A stretch of DNA of 64,000 nt, from positions 186,001 to 250,000 of the forward strand of contig CAJNDS010002312.1 in the NCBI GenBank assembly GCA_905221605.1. The letters run 5' to 3'. This document shows positions 61,632 through 64,000 of this stretch, piece after piece. Numbering within the stretch: position 1 is the stretch's first letter; every line of letters begins with the position of its first letter. The DNA comes from Symbiodinium natans (Eukaryota > Sar > Dinophyceae > Suessiales > Symbiodiniaceae). The translations under genes and the position numbers were made by a program. The notes beneath the pieces were generated by a model. That model searched no databases. It saw only the letters and a list, made by a program, of their open reading frames with translations, and was not told the DNA's origin.

Positions 61632-64000
61632 ATGCAGGCCAGCTACATTGCTGCGGTGCCACCAGCAGATGTGGAAATGACCGATGCAGAGAAAGGCGTA
61701 GCCAAGGCCCACATGGAGATGATTGAGTGCACGAGCTACTGCCGCTCTCGTGCCATCTTGCAGGAGGTCGAAATCAAGTTTCCCCAGCTTAGCAAGCCCT
61801 ATGCCCCTGAGCTCGAAGCGCGGACCCCCAGATGCTTTCTCACCTTCGGGGAGTGGTTCCGGGCCTGAGAGCCGAGGCATATGCCGTCCTCATATTGGTA
61901 GTGAAGCTCTCAGACAAGCGAGACGACAAGCAGAAGGCCCCGGAGAGTAGCCCACGTCGAGTAAGCCCCAAAAGGCAGCACTCCTGATTCCAGGAATCCC
62001 CAACACCGGTAACTACCCCTAATTGCACTGAGCAGGCCATGGACGTGGTGAGTGCCATGGTGCTCTGGTTGAAGACGCCGGGAGCCTGGAGAAGTGCCGC
62101 GGTCTAAAACCCTAAGCCGTGCCCAACTTCGTTCGCCTTCTCAGGCTTAACCGCCGTACGCTGGATCTCTTCAGTGCGAGAGCGTGCTCCAAAAAATGCG
62201 CGGCAAGGCAACATGCTGCAGGTACCATGCCGTTGCTGCAGGTACTTCTACCTGTCGCTTGCGTACGAAAGATGTGGACGGCTGTCTGAGCCACGACCCC
62301 AGATGATCCGTCAATGTGCTCCCCGAGTCCCCAGAATCAGTCTGGCACATCAACATCCCGATGCGAAGAGCGGAGATGAGCTAAGGATCCGTCCAGAGCT
62401 TCTTGCTGCCTACCGCAGTGTCGGGCTGTCAGTAGGTGCGGGCGGCTTGTTGTTTCCCTTGCGCGTTGCGTGCGCAGGCATGCCTCCGGCATGATCAGAT
62501 GGGGCAGGCCTTTCCTCTGCATGGTTGCTTCCATTCAGGTCTAGGAATGAATGCTCTGGGAGGCAACGCTGTTGAACCTGCTGTTGCGGAACTACCTGGC
62601 ATACAACCTCTACGACCAGGCTGAGCTCGCAAAGTCCGGAATCCAATTTGGGGGGGGCCCCCCTAAACCCTAAACCCTAAACCCTTAACCCTAAACCCTA
62701 AACCCTAAACCCTAAACCCCAAACCCTAAACCCTAAACCCCAAACCCTAAACCCTAAACCCCAAACCCTAACCCCTAAACCCTAGACTCCCTAAACCCTA
62801 AACCCTAAACCGGCTGCCATACAAACAGCACTTGGAGAGGCGTTGAAGCTGGTGTCCAAGACCAGCTTTCCAGAGAGCCGCCCGAACATGCAGCTGGATT
62901 CTCAGAGTCTGGCCCGTCGCCTCTGATGCAGTAGTTAGAGGTTCAGGGTGCTTATTAACCCAACAACTGTACTTTACAAGGGCACTTAAGGCGCTTCTAA
63001 GTGGGTTATAAGTACAGTTATAATTGGTAATAAGTACCATGAACCTCAAAGTAGTTGGTCTTGACCAGAGGTACGCCCGATATCTCTTCTACATCGGGCA
63101 GATCAAAGCAGTTCAGCTTGAGTTCGCGACCGAGAATCGGTGCTTTCATGTTTGCACCAGAACGCTGCGACAGCCCCGGTAGGTACTCGGACTCACACTC
63201 CAAGCTGATGCAAGCAATTCGAAAAGCGCCGCAGACCCCTGAAGTGGCTTTGGGCTTCAAGCCCATGTCTCAGTTGGACTTTTCTGGGCTTCAGGACTTT
63301 CGGGCTATAGGTTTTGAGGGTGCGTTTCCAAGCCGAGGCTGGCGGCGAGCAAGTTGGCCATAGTCGCAGTAGCCTCAGCTGCTCTTCGGGTGCGGAAGAC
63401 GATACCCAACCTTCGGGGAGGAATCAGCAGCCTCGCACAGGTAGAGCTGCTCATGGGTGGGGTTCCTGAGCGGTCCTTCTTTACGCAGAAGGACCATGAA
63501 TTCCGCCTTGCTTGGTGTGGGGCATGTGACATGGGGGGGAGGGGGTTCCGAAAATAGGGGTACCCTTCTCATCCCTTTAAGAGGATTCTGTTCTATTTGG
63601 GGCATAAAAGGGATACCCCTATTTGTGGGAAATGCCCAGATCTCGCTATCTTGACGTTGAGGAGCTCAAGGAGCATCTTCGGCCATACTACGTTGGGAGC
63701 CCAGGAACTTTCGGGGGGGTTCCCTAAACCTTAAACCCTAAACCCTAAACCCTAAACCCTAAACCCTAAACCCTAAACCATAAGCGATGAAAGCAGCGTT
63801 GCTTCGATGGTGCCAAGGCTGCCACGCAAGCCGTCCGCTCCGGCGACCTGCACGCGCTGCCTGGCCTGTATCCATAGACTACGAATCTGTATCCCCCTTG
63901 AGAATTATTTTGTATTTTTGTTGATGTAAAACCCAAGAGGATATAGAGAATTTTTCATTAAGGTTCTAAGGGGAGTATAGTATCCATAGACCACTAGCTG
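61632..64000 (+). CDS. PSMD3: 26S proteasome regulatory subunit Rpn3/PSMD3 (5' part)
   Basis: Lid subunit of the 19S proteasome with a PCI domain. Exons: 61632-about 61706 (tentative ATG; VEMTDAEKG recalls the family N-terminus), 61764-61817, 61877-61936, 62036-62076, 62145-62183, 62242-62287, 62369-62419, 62563-62619, 62840-62896, 63069-63121, 63183-63260, 63338-63368, 63441-63491, 63662-63691, 63818-63867; continues past the window. Phases join throughout. Landmarks in family order: KPYAPELE + AYAVLILVV, LNRRTLDLFSARA + YFYLSLAYER, ATLLNLLLRNYLAYNLYDQ, ALKLVSKTSFPE, RYARYLFYIGQIKAVQLE, LMQAIRKAPQ, SKLAIVA + VELLMGGVPER, LKEHLRPYY, TQAVRSGDLHALPGL. Donors are GT, GC and GA. About 80-100 residues normally present between the N-terminal tail and PELEAYLQLL were not found, so an upstream exon or another start may exist. 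Confidence 0.82.
62664..62812 (-). repeat. CCCTAAA array in a PSMD3 intron
   Basis: About 20 units with CCCCAAA variants, in intron 62620-62839. Confidence 0.9.
62934..63054. mobile_element. MITE-like element in a PSMD3 intron
   Basis: GGTTCATGGTACTTA family. Left TTAGAGGTTCAGGGTGCTTA; right TAATAAGTACCATGAACCTC and AAAGTA. It fills most of intron 62897-63068. Confidence 0.7.
63530..63640. mobile_element. MITE-like element in a PSMD3 intron
   Basis: GGGGTACC family. Left GGGGGTTCCGAAAATAGGGG and TACCC; right GGGATACCCCTATTTGTGGG then AAATGCCCA. It fills most of intron 63492-63661. Confidence 0.65.
63728..63780 (-). repeat. CCCTAAA array in a PSMD3 intron
   Basis: Seven units in intron 63692-63817. 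Confidence 0.9.
63868..64000. mobile_element. Inverted-repeat element at the window edge
   Basis: ATCCATAGACTACGAATCTG at the left and TAGTATCCATAGACCACTAG near the right edge, with ATCCCCCTTGAG / CTAAGGGGAGTAT inner arms. It sits in a PSMD3 intron and may be cut by the window end. Confidence 0.45.

Overview
The window reads as nuclear DNA of a dinoflagellate, most likely a suessialean such as a Symbiodiniaceae alga (inference). The evidence is Arabidopsis-type TTTAGGG/CCCTAAA tracts throughout, introns with GT, GC or GA donors and AG|G acceptors, every recognisable gene on the + strand, a one-domain voltage-gated channel with EF-hands, and a retrotransposon carrying a C5-cytosine methyltransferase. 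No bacterial operon, rRNA gene, tRNA gene or CRISPR array was seen.

Layout. 1-2.1 kb: 10-bp AT-rich repeats, palindromic GC-rich repeats and a 31-bp tandem array. 3-4.4 kb: 3' end of an unrecognised gene. 7.4-8.1 kb: 5-formyltetrahydrofolate cyclo-ligase. 9.2-9.8 kb: 3' end of another unrecognised gene. 10-20 kb: microsatellites, telomere-like arrays, short inverted-repeat elements and scattered exon-like pieces. 20.56-24.89 kb: two adjacent AT-rich units with inverted ends, both set in (TA)n and both holding large palindromes. 25-28.7 kb: mostly telomere-like arrays. 29.1-33.9 kb: a voltage-gated cation channel in four exons. 34-38.9 kb: arrays and short inverted-repeat elements. 38,999-48,163: a 9.2-kb tyrosine-recombinase retrotransposon. 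48.4-51.8 kb: exon-like pieces. About 52-61.3 kb: an adrenodoxin/ferredoxin-NADP+ reductase (FDXR) in about 27 tiny exons. 61.6 kb to the window end: proteasome subunit Rpn3/PSMD3, cut by the window edge.

The FDXR and PSMD3 genes cannot be seen as long open frames. I assembled them by eye from exons of 19-90 nt whose phases join and whose peptides follow the family order. Telomere-like arrays, a minisatellite and MITE-like elements lie in their introns, and in several places a TTTAGGG tract directly abuts an exon and supplies the GT or AG of the splice site.

The retrotransposon is the most notable system. It has split direct repeats A1...B1-A2-B2, a separate tyrosine recombinase ORF, and a gag-like ORF followed in the same frame by cytosine methyltransferase, reverse transcriptase and RNase H. 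Gag and pol are separated only by two in-frame stop codons. Methyltransferase-bearing retrotransposons have been reported in dinoflagellates (de Mendoza and colleagues, 2018), so the combination is not wholly new. The repeat structure, the gene order and the stop-codon arrangement deserve a closer look.
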